Assembly (NCBI RefSeq): GCF_021134715.1
Contig: NC_060024.1
Span: 2,294,001 to 2,358,000 of the forward strand
Direction: 5' to 3'
Length of the DNA stretch: 64,000 nucleotides
Source of the DNA: Daphnia pulex
Lineage: Eukaryota > Arthropoda > Branchiopoda > Diplostraca > Daphniidae
Under the pieces are notes generated by a model that was not told where the DNA came from, made no database searches, and worked only from the letters and a program-made list of their open reading frames with translations. Of this stretch, positions 54,778-64,000 are shown one piece after another (within the stretch, counting starts at the first letter, position 1; each line of letters starts with the position of its first letter). The position numbers and the translations under genes were made by a program.

Positions 54778-57282
54778 GTGTTAAGAGAACTACTATTTAA
54801 GGCGATGATGTTGGACAAGTCAATTTTGGTATTAGGAGGTAGTGAAGCGTCAAACGTAGAAGACATTCTAATTTTGCAATACGATGAGGATTTTGGAGAC
54901 ATCATAGACGTTAATCATGACGTTGTGTTTTATCACAAACAAAAAGATGTAGTTGTGAAGCTTAGAAAGAACTGCATACCAAATGAAAAAATGACAACCA
55001 TTACATCTTTCTCGTTCAATGGTCAGTATTGCATTTCAAGTTATTGCTTTAAATTCAGTGGCTTATTGTCTTGTTTTTTAATCAAAAGGTACAGAAGAAA
55101 ATGACGTTGCAAGTGGATTCCCTGAACCAGGCATTATTGAAAATTTTGGAAAAATTTAATATACTCTGACATCATCGCAGAACAAATTCTTCTGTGAATT
55201 GTGTAAGTATATTGCTATATAACTTGGCCTGTTGTTTTGTCTTGCACTAGTTCATCACATTGATTTTATTGTTAGTGGACAAAGGAAAAGATGCTTCAAG
55301 TGAATTGCATGATGTAACAGACAATCATAAATCTGATGGCGAGTCTTCTTCATCTGCAGAAATACAATTCTCTGCAAACACTTGCAACATATTTAGATTT
55401 TAAATTAAATGATAGATTTATTATGATTAATGATTTCAACATTTCTTTTTTAGTGAATTTGGAAAATGATGTTAGTGATGCGAGGGAATTTCTGTCATAT
55501 GCTGTCATAGATGGAGTAAAGTTTGATCAAAGTGATGTTGATGCTGTGAAGGTGAATGTGCACACACACAACGAACTTTTTGATGTGCTGCATACACAGT
55601 CAGATGGAAACTATGCTGCCTGCAGCACCGAAAGTGAATCTGAGAGCACCGGTTATATTTCTGCCAGTGATCACGGTGATGCTCAGAGTCTTAATAAATC
55701 TCCCAGAAAAAAAAGAAAACTTGTTAAAACGAAGAGAGCAACGTTAGCTAAGCTTCCAGAAATTTCAACTAGCAGCAGCATCGTCAACAAATCTACTCAG
55801 GAATCCAACATCGGAGGTGATATAGTTAAAGAATTGTGTCTTTAAATGTAATCATATTATGGTCACATGCAATTAACATGTATTTATTATTATAGAAATT
55901 GTATCCGTTGCTCCGGTTGTACCTACTGCACGGTCGCTGGTTAAAATGTCTAAAAACATTCCATCAGAAGAAGTGATACTTAGTCTTCCAAACGAAGGCA
56001 AAGAGGATTTTGAAATCAATCCTTTTCTCGGTACAGCAATTCAGAAAAATGTAATTACTCTATACAATAACCGATTTCTTTTGGTTTGTGCAAAACATTT
56101 GCTTAACATCAACAAAGGATCGAAAAGTAAAGGAATGTATAAGAGGTATTCCAAAATGGGCGTGGAAAAGTATACTTGTCTGAAAGATATTGATTTCGAA
56201 GAACATTTCGTAAGCTGCAATATTGATATATGTAGTTATACAGAACCCTTATATCTTTTTTTTGTAATTTTAGCTGTCGGTGAAAACGAAAATTATAAAA
56301 GCCGTAAACAATCAAAGGGGAAACGTGAAAACGAAAGCAAGTAGGAAGTTAAAAGTTGATGCCAACGAACATAATCAATCGCAGAACCTGGAATGTCCTG
56401 TAAATGTTCAAAAATCACAATTGGATATCGCTGCTTCAGATATCGAGAAAAGTTTCAAGGAAAGGCGTTTATACGTTAAAAACAAATCACACCCTTAGAA
56501 CGGATCAAATACTGGCAGCAATTCCTTTTTACTTGGATTTTCCGAAGGTATTCAAAATACATAATCTGCATACTCTGTTTTCATTCAGTTGGACAACTAT
56601 TTTTTCCATTGCCTTTTATTTCTCTTTAGGTTTATGCAGATTTCCTGAAAATGACTGAAATTATAAAATGAAATATCTTTTCAAAGTTTATTTTGATGAG
56701 CTGATGGTTAACCTAAAGCGCTATTACCTTGCAGAATATAATGATCAAAGTTCAGCATCTACAGCTGTTTTCTTTGAAGGAGAAAAGGGAACGATTGGAT
56801 TGTTGATGGCCATCAACCGTTTGTGTTCTACAAAAAAGGGAACCCAGTTCTTCAGCAGAACTCTTTGAAATAGCACAAGTTTTTTTTGGCCTCTTTTGCA
56901 GTTATTCACACAACTTAGTAACTATCGTTTTATTATTTTTAAGGTAAACATGAGTGTTGAACCATCATACAAAGGCATCAATGCGAGTGCCTTGTTATTC
57001 TTCGATGTCCAAGGCGATTTACAGTCGATGCTTATTATTTGTGGAACTGCCAGGAACTTCAAGAACATCCCGGTTACAAAGAGTTGGCAAGCTGTCTTTG
57101 AATTACTCAGCGTATACTACGTCTTTGATCGGAACTATCCTTTCCTTTATGGTGTGTTGTCATTCATTGAGCGCCGCTGTATTTCTCAGCTACTAAACAC
57201 CTCTATCACTGCTGACCCGAAAGACAGTTCATCTCTTAAATTTTTTTGTCGTAAGTTTAATGCTTTTATGAAAAACTCTTAA
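54778..57282 (+). pseudogene. SAMD3-like gene inside the foldback element, copy 2
   Basis: Same exon order as copy 1, with PRKKRKLVKTKR (about 55,700) and the C-terminal FELLSVYYVFDRNYPF. One extra A at about 56,289 shifts the frame in the VGENE segment (NYKSRKQSKGKRE instead of IIKAVNNQRGNVK), so the two copies have different small defects. Confidence 0.65.
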
Positions 57283-57759
57283 ACTTTCTATTCACTGGAA
57301 TACTGTATCTATAAATACGTGACGTAGATATAGTTTTAATGTTTTAGTGGCATATCTACAACGTTGGTAATTTCCTCTGAAAATTGTTGTCTTGTTTAAT
57401 GTGTATTAATTCTGAAACGATACCACCTTTTCAAATACAGAATGTTACGTAAACCATGATTTCAATTTTATTTCTCACGGGCGTTATAAGCATGGTTTTT
57501 GTATAAGTACGTATAGTTTTTTAAGCATGCAATAGGCTGTAATATCGTAAAATTTCTTTAATCTGTATAAGTGTGATAATAAACATACTGATGAAATACA
57601 ACTTACTTACGTTCACCAACATACTTTTTATAAAATCAGCATAAAGAAATGGTAAGTATGGAGTTTATTCTATAAGTACACAAATTGCATAAGTTTTCCT
57701 GGCTGGCAAAAAAGTATCTTGGATAAGTATGTTACCGCCGCTGTGCCTGATTTCATAAC

Positions 57760-59146
57760 ACTATTAATCTTTCAAAGACTAATTTTAAATTAACTTTGCG
57801 AAGTTTGGTGATGCTCGGAGTAAGTTTAAGCAATACGTAAATGGATTTGAAACATTCTGTAAAAAAATACGTCATACAAGGGAACAATTGACAAATGAAT
57901 ATAAAAATTTGTTTACCATCAGGAGACTCAGGGATATCGACGCTTTTTTGATTTGCCAAAAGAAAGATTTCGTTTAAGTATTTCTCTTTGAAAGATTTAT
58001 CAAAATCATTAGCTTTTGGATAGAGTAGCTTAAAATCTAAAAAAAAACTGCATAAAAAAGTTGTTGTTGAGAAGAACCATTGCATAATTTTGAAAATTTT
58101 TTACTAGCTATCCATTCTGCGGAAGTCATTAAACCTAGGGTATTCCGCCATGACTAGACCTGGCTCTGTCAATGTGGTTTTGATTTGTTCCTGACCATAA
58201 CCGAAGGTCGTTTTCATGTATTCTTCGATGACAGGGTCATTTTCTCCTCCAGGAGGATGACTTTTCATCCATTCAACCTTCAAACAAATTAATATTTTTA
58301 CTGTTTGTTTATTATATTGATACTGAAGTAATTTACCTTAAACCTGCATTCAACTTCGTTAAAAATGTAGCCATTTATCTTCACATTTGGCCGTTTATTG
58401 ATGGAACCTTTTTTTGATACCGGATTTAAGGGATCTTGAAGTGGTATATTCCGGCGCCGCCCGTCTCTATTTGACTCCCTCAATCTTTTTAGTCTTGCTT
58501 CAATGAACCTAGATCCAGTATACTGATTATAAAAATGGCTGGAGTAAACTTTTCCATCTACATGGATCCTTAAGCAAGGAAAAGCCCTTACAATGGCTTC
58601 TCCAAGATTTCTTCTTTGTTCTGTTGGTGGAAACAATCAATTTTGCCACTCTTTGTCGACAAGCGGTTCAAAAAGATCTGGACGATTGTTATCCTCTCGT
58701 CTTCGGTAATGACAGCCTCAAGTCGTTCCATATAGGCTCCAACATTCATTTTTCCTTCGTCAGTTTCGTTTAAAATTTCGATGACGTTAACATCTCCCTG
58801 AAAATAATAAAAATATTCAGTTGGAATTAACTTTAACTTTATGTGTAAAAATATTTACGTTCGAGGTTCCGTTGTTGTTTGAAGGTTCAGCAGGCACAAC
58901 TATTTGAAATATTTGATTTTCGTTAACAACTGGCTCAATTTCTAAAATCGGTCTGGGATCAACAATGACAACATTGGCCAATTCCTCTTGCTCTTGAAGT
59001 TGTTTGATTGTTTTAACGTAATTTAGCAGTTTCATTCTGTGGCCAAATGAAAGTCCAAGTCCTTCTACATTTGATTCATTCAAACACAGAAGGCATTGTC
59101 CGTCAATGTCAGCAGCTGAGTAAGACCAAAAATAGCGATTAGTCTC
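57760..59146 (-). pseudogene. SAM domain / SAMD3-like gene of element B, 5' part, copy 2
   Basis: Same exons as 35,637-37,022: SAM domain with DIDGQCLLCLNESNVEGLGL and FGHRMKLLNYV, AIVRAFPCLRIHVDG, VMAEYPRFNDF-type segment and the last exon ending at the LTR tail. In copy 2 the segment at 58,085-57,920 is open from FFSTTTFLCSFFLDFKLLYP. Confidence 0.7.
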
Positions 59147-59157
59147 GTTATACAGCC

Positions 59158-61363
59158 TTAAACAAAATGTCGAACGTTTGCATAAGTGATATTATCAGCA
59201 TCATTGAAACTTTTTAATAGCCATGTTGGAGCAATAGGTTTCAACGTATCAAATGCAATGAGAATTGACTGAATGGGATTGTAAGGTTGCAGTTCAAAGG
59301 AATACAAGTGCTGATTAAAAGTTATCGTTTCTAGAACTAAAACAGCAAAATAAAATTTGGCATCCATGAAAAAGATTTTGCTTATTTTGCCGAATTCGGG
59401 ATATCCTGAAGGATTTTCAAAGCTATGTTTGAGTAAAATAACTGATTCTATGCGGATATGCCAACCTATTGATTTTACCCATCTATATTCAGTTTGATTG
59501 GAATCAAGTGATTTTGCTGACTTGGGACCCAGAGTTGGAAGCTCATTGTGAAACAGTGAATTATTTTTACGATTAAAACAAGCAATTGTTTGAAGGTGAT
59601 AGGCAACCGACTTGGGGACATTAATGAAATTGCAGTTAACATGAACCAAACGTTTACATAAATTTTGGTACGCTTCATACCTCATGCACAAATAACCAAT
59701 AAGTGGACCATAAGTCGGAATAGCTGCTGGGTAGTGGGCCATGTGATGAAATTTATTGATTGGCCTGGTTGTTGGAAATAATGAATAAAATCGGGAATAC
59801 ATTCGGTGAATCAGATCCTCTAAAATAATGGTTTGCTCCATTGTAACATTTGGTAAAAAAACAATATCCATTATTTCGAGTAAAATCAAAATTAATGAAA
59901 AATATCGATCTCCTTCTAGAATTAAATCCCCAATCAAAAGTGGGAGCATTCGTATTAGACACCAATTTTGAGACGCCCTTTGTTTGGTGTTGTAATTTCC
60001 TTTCTTTCGCAAAGTGACGTTTTAAATTTGGGGGATGGCTTGTTTCTTACATCGTAAAAAATAAATTGAAACCTTTTCAGTCTGCTATTTAGAACGTATG
60101 TAGATATGTTGTAATCAGAACTTGTGACATAAATAAACAAAACTAGTTTGATGACGAATGGTATTATAATTTCCAGGAAATCGTGCATGCAATCAAGAAC
60201 TGGATGTTCGGCTACGTGTAAATATCTACATTGATTTAAGGGACTGTTAAACTGAATCCCACTCAGGGGATGTTGTCTTTGCTGATACTTACCTTTTCTA
60301 CGCCCAAATTGTAGTTGTTCTTCGTTCTTAATTCTCCTATTTTACAACTTTTTTTCTTAATCCTGACGAGATATTAAACAAAGACGACAAAACTTAGCTG
60401 ATGATGTTCCGGCAAATCCAAATAGTTGATGGGCGCCTTTTGAATCTGCACAAACGTTAACTACAGCTCCTCGGAGCTTGAAACCAGGTTTGTCAGGAAT
60501 ATCGAGTAGTATTTCCTCGTCCGACTGTAATGCCCCGCGGAGCCATTGGCCCTGCCCCTCCAGCGATGGCCACCACCAACCGTCTACGTCACGGTCCGGA
60601 CGTCAACACCAACAACATACGTCACACACGTGACGTCACCGCGGCACGCCACTCGGACAACATGCTGACTCAGCACGCTGACTCGGCAGGCAGGCTCGAA
60701 AGGTACTCGATTTTGATTGTTTTTCCACTCTGCTATTGACAACAAGTTCAGGAGGAGAACCCACACACTTTTGTACTGGTTTAACGAATCCAAAATTTTT
60801 CGCATAATAACGATTTCTTTCCACATTGCAATTCAATCCCAGGGTGACCCTTTCAACAATCGGTAGCACTACTGTCCAGTCTTGTTTCAAGTCAAAGAAT
60901 TCAGCAATTCCATTAAATATCCCACCAATATTTTTAGCAATGAAATCGATAGCAGAAAGACTGACGTTGTGTTTAGCCCTCAATTCAAGAAAACAATTAG
61001 CAAATATTTGAGTCGCCCTATTATTTACATCACTTCCTTGAATATCTGTTACAGAATCGTCTGGTTTGGACATGGGTAAATTGTTATTACTTGACAAATG
61101 ATTTTTTAAGTCCCCCTCAGCATCAACACTGCTGAAAAAAACTGAATTACAAGGCTCACAAATAGATGCTGGGTAAATTTCTTTAACGGTACAATATAGA
61201 ACATGATCTCTATATTTATCAAAACTGTTGAATTCGGGTTTGCAATCATTATTTCCACAATATAAAGTTCTACGGCTACGCCCATTGTTTTTAGGAATCC
61301 ATGAAAGAGACGTAAGTGATTCTTCAGTTTGGAAAAAGTACCTTTAACTATAGCTAAGCACAC
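59158..61363 (-). pseudogene. CACTA/EnSpm-like transposase, element B copy 2
   Basis: Copy of 37,034-39,245 with the same motifs (MHDFLEIIIPFV, HHMAHYPAAI, YLCMRYEAYQ) and the same GC-rich insert. Six bases are missing at about 59,957 (ATTCGTATTAGACACC versus ATTCGTATTGTATTGGGACACC in copy 1). Inactive for the same reasons. Confidence 0.75.
60529..60708. other. GC-rich insert with CRE, E-box and Maf sites, copy 2
   Basis: CACGTGACGTCAC at 60,627-60,639 and TGCTGACTCAGCA at 60,663-60,675 are both unchanged relative to copy 1; one half site differs (GACGTCAAC instead of GACGTAAAC at about 60,600). Confidence 0.55.
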
Positions 61364-61986
61364 GTTTTATTTGAATGATTTTTCAGACATTTTAGATGGG
61401 TAAAATAGTGGGTAACAAACAAAACAAACATCAAAATTTACAATATATTTTCACAGGGGAGGAACTCGGTTCCCATGAAACTGGCCTGGGTATACATTCT
61501 TTTCTTGTTATTTACAAGTTAATTTACCTAATTACGGCTTTTTATTTTGAGATACCGTCTTAGCCCTAACTATAAAGTTCATTTTTGAAATACATTAAAT
61601 TGTTAAATCTCAACTCGCTCATTTGAAAATAATCGAAAAGAATGAACAAATCCATTCACTCGCTCCATCCCTTTCAGTCTATCGCAATATCCGATGCTAG
61701 TGCCATGCTCGACCGTGAATTTCATCGATTTATCTCAATATAATAGAACTTAATTCAATAAAAATGAATAATTTCAAATTTTTGTCGTTTGAACAATTTG
61801 CGAAAAATGGTAATGATTACGAATTTACCATTAATTATTTTTTTACCCGATATATTTATCACTAAATCCATCGCAACAGTTGCAGGATGAGTCTTGCTAC
61901 TCCTGCTGTCCCGTTTCCGAGGCCATAAGTAAGGCACCGCGTCAAACCTTCAATATGAAATTCCATTTAGCATTCACAATCGCAAA
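61364..61986. other. Intergenic region before the C gene, copy 2
   Basis: Copy of 39,246-39,868, non-coding and AT-rich. Nothing additional is seen. Confidence 0.4.
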
Positions 61987-62942
61987 ATGGCTAATCACTC
62001 GAATCAACCACTAACGAGAGAACAGTTGCTTGCTCAGCAAAAGACAATCAAATTGTCGATCGAAGAAGAGTTCCTGGTCATTAGAATCAGGCGAATTTTG
62101 TTTTGGGCATTTACCACATACTTGTCCCCATTACTATCAAATGACCTCAAATACAAGGGGAAAGATTTAGAAAGCAATCGGAAAATTGAAGCCTACTTCT
62201 GTTTTCAAGTGATTATCCAAGAGTTTATAAACGATACAAACTTTTTAGATCACGACACACAGAGTGTACTTGAAACAGCTATGCATGGACGCAATTGCGT
62301 CATACACAGTTACTTGCCGCTTCTGCTACTCGACGGAGAAAAGTACTTGCTTTCATGGATAGCTGTGTGTCGGCTAATCAACCAAACCGTAGCTGCAGAT
62401 CAGCTCCATCGGATACATCAAGAAGTGTTCCCCGGAGCCGATTCGCCACTACGAAACCAGACGGATTTAAATTTCTCTTAACCAGACTTTGTGAAGCCAT
62501 TTCTTCTGAGGCCGGACAACAAGTCCGTAAAAAATTTTGAGTTTTTGCTCAAAATACAAGTCAAAATGTTTGAGGTGGACTCTGAATATATGGGTCCGGT
62601 CTTACGGGCCTTCCTCGTCAATCAGCCGGGGGATTAAAGTACTTCCATTCCGTAAAAGACTCCCAGTCATTTCTTGACGATTTGATCACGTTAGGAGAAG
62701 AAAAGCAATGCTGGCCAAAGTACTCTAACAAAAACATCTTACTGTGGGAAGCCAAATTCGCCCGAAACAAACTGTGTCATGCAGAATTGGTTCCCCTGTT
62801 TGAAAAATACGACGAATTTTTGATTTCTTGGATCAAAGTTTACGACATGCTGGGTCAGGTGGAAGCGTCTGCCCTTATCCAAGTGATAAGAAATTACCTG
62901 AAATCGCTAAGCAGTTTGCACGCTGGATTAACAAAAACCTGA
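61987..62942 (+). pseudogene. Protein with two R-N-x3-H (HEPN-like) segments, copy 2
   Basis: Here the first segment is intact: 164 residues from MANHSNQPLTREQLLAQQ, with R102, N103 and H107 in GRNCVIHSYL. It ends at the same in-frame TAA (62,479-62,481) as copy 1. The frame continues after that stop with PDFVKPFLLRPDNK, but one G is missing from the G-run at about 62,629-62,634, so the second segment (ARNKLCHAELVPLF) is reached only in a shifted frame. Thus copy 1 and copy 2 have different single-base defects, both in homopolymers, while sharing the TAA. Confidence 0.5.
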
Positions 62943-63189
62943 CTGTCTTGTTTGTTTTTTTTTCTTTTTAAATTGCTCTACTCTCTATCAACTGCTGTGG
63001 AGTTACGGGATCGCTGGGGTTGAAATCTCTTTGCGAAGATCCGTTGTCAGTTGTCCGGTTCTCCAGCAGAAAGCAGAGAGTTGATAATATTCGCCATTCG
63101 TGCCTTCCTTCGGGACAATACAAATTTCAGTTAATCGTTGGCTCTATTACTTATTTAAAATCAATTTTTAATATCGGTACACAACTACA

Positions 63190-63693
63190 CCGACTTTCTC
63201 TAAGTAAGCCATTTTCTATTTGCCGCCATTTGGCCAATTCGTAGATTGGATGCGCAATGAATTAAAACAAAACAAATGAATGAAAAAAAAAAAATTAAAA
63301 TATAAACCTGACTTCCGGAGACGAAGAAAGAGCGGAATAAGTTCCGGCGGGACACATCCGCAACGTACACACTCGTTTGACTGTTATGTGGTACGGCTAG
63401 TGATTTGGCACCACCGACACCACAGCACTGATAGTCTGTTGTGAAATATAATAAGGTGAGGTGAAATTAACTGACAAATAAGCAATTCGACTTTACCTTG
63501 ACAATTATTAAAAGGATTGAAACGCCCATTATAGCCAAGTAGCGTGGAGTAAACGGATTTTCGTGTCAAATGGATCAACAGCAAAGAGTGTATTACATTT
63601 CGGGGAGTAATACACCTTCAAGACACCTGTCCGAATAAAAACCTCGTCAAACTGAAAGATTCCAAGTTAAACGTGAGGAGTTGGATTGATTGA
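63190..63693. other. Right flank of the duplicated block
   Basis: Unique sequence after copy 2. It contains no convincing coding sequence; the open frame at 63,384-63,584 (minus) has no motif. It probably includes the 3' untranslated part of the minus-strand gene that starts beyond the window. Confidence 0.4.
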
Positions 63694-64000
63694 TCAATCC
63701 AGGGTAGAAATATCATCCGAGGTAGTGATGGAAGCGGGAGACAATTCCACAACTCGGGCAGCAATGGGTGGAGGAGGTGGAGGTAAAGGATCGCTTTCGG
63801 CCGGCCCAGGGAACTCATCTTCTTCTTCGGGCCTCATTTCTCTGCTGCTGGTAAGTGTAGTCGACTGAGGAGAAGGAAATTTGGTTCTCCAACGGGTAAA
63901 CTCTTCCCGCTTCTGCACTAACGAATTCTTCTTCCTCTTCATCGTGCCCTTTCCTCCGGCTCGACTTCCTCCACAATTGCTGGATGCTCATGGACGTTCT
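63694..64000 (-). CDS. C-terminal part of a Pro-rich protein (runs off the window)
   Basis: The minus-strand frame is open from the window edge to a stop at 63,694. It reads MKRKKNSLVQKREEFTRW (from 63,942), then SREMRPEEEDEFPGPAE, DPLPPPPPPIAARVVE and ends SDDISTLD. Low-complexity acidic and polyproline stretches suggest a disordered C-terminal tail of a host protein. A second frame is also open over part of it. No family recognised; whether the first Met shown is used is unknown because the frame continues upstream. Confidence 0.5.

Larger units (their letters stand above)
52955..57745. mobile_element. Foldback CACTA-like element, copy 2
   Basis: CACAGCGGTGGTAACATACT at 52,955 and the complement ending CCGCCGCTGTG at 57,745; one base of the left terminus differs from copy 1. 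Total 4,791 bp. Arms and centre are as in copy 1, again followed by the LTR tail CCTGATTTCATAACA. Confidence 0.75.
43644..63189. repeat. 19.5-kb direct duplication, copy 2
   Basis: Starts ACTAATTTACTATTTGC at 43,644 and ends ATCGGTACACAACTAC at 63,189. It matches copy 1 (22,055-41,070) in order and orientation. Divergence is clearly higher left of about 47,297 (many substitutions, small indels, and a loss of about 100 bp near 46,785 relative to copy 1). To the right the two copies are nearly identical. It carries an 805-bp insertion near 51,256 that copy 1 lacks. Confidence 0.9.

Overview
This is eukaryotic, most likely arthropod DNA. A small crustacean such as a water flea fits (inference): introns of about 60-110 nt with GTAAGT donors and AG acceptors, small secreted-peptide genes with short signal-peptide exons, TATA boxes close to short coding exons, and a dense load of DNA transposons (CACTA/EnSpm-like, hAT, PIF/Harbinger) plus copia and LTR-retroelement debris. 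No tRNA, rRNA, CRISPR array or bacterial-type operon was seen.

Left part (1-22,050) is AT-rich host DNA with scattered, mostly decayed genes. It holds a TA-flanked non-autonomous element (1,527-2,384), a copia integrase scrap (3,052-3,350, minus), a hAT transposase remnant (3,787-5,035), two hairpin elements (6,523-6,727 and 6,919-6,996), a broken Gly/Tyr-rich secreted peptide (9,275-9,635, minus), a two-domain Kunitz gene (10,128-10,841) whose two domains each carry a frame break just before their last two cysteines, an unrecognised type II membrane protein (11,241-12,368, minus), a signal-peptide exon (12,892-12,999, minus), related 200-bp repeats that accompany two similar first exons (15.3 and 18.8 kb), a decayed multi-exon minus-strand gene (16.4-18.8 kb) and a 41-residue secreted peptide (21,762-21,887).

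Right part (22,055-63,189) is dominated by a direct duplication of a block of about 19 kb: copy 1 at 22,055-41,070 and copy 2 at 43,644-63,189. A 2.6-kb spacer between them holds an Arg/Ser-rich ORF end and a degenerate PIF/Harbinger transposase. Each block contains, left to right: (A) a CACTA-like element with a minus-strand C2H2/transposase gene and a divergent plus-strand partner gene of the SAMD3-like kind; (B) a second CACTA-like element with transposase and SAM/SAMD3-like partner in the same (minus) orientation. B is split by a 681-bp LTR plus tRNA-Leu-type primer binding site, which is in turn split by a 4.8-kb foldback element carrying a third SAMD3-like gene with 1.5-kb inverted arms; (C) a plus-strand gene encoding two similar segments, each with an R-N-x3-H motif like that of HEPN ribonucleases. 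Copy 2 also carries an 805-bp insertion in a short intron of B. The two blocks differ much more to the left of about 25,977 than to the right of it, and copy 1 has a 226-bp tandem duplication exactly there. This points to an illegitimate or unequal exchange inside element A as the origin of the recent duplication.

Functionally, the transposase and SAMD3-like genes would form the mobilisation machinery of CACTA-type elements, but every copy here has frameshifts or interruptions. The C gene is the most unusual open candidate. The last 300 bases hold the end of a minus-strand, proline-rich, probably host gene that runs off the window.
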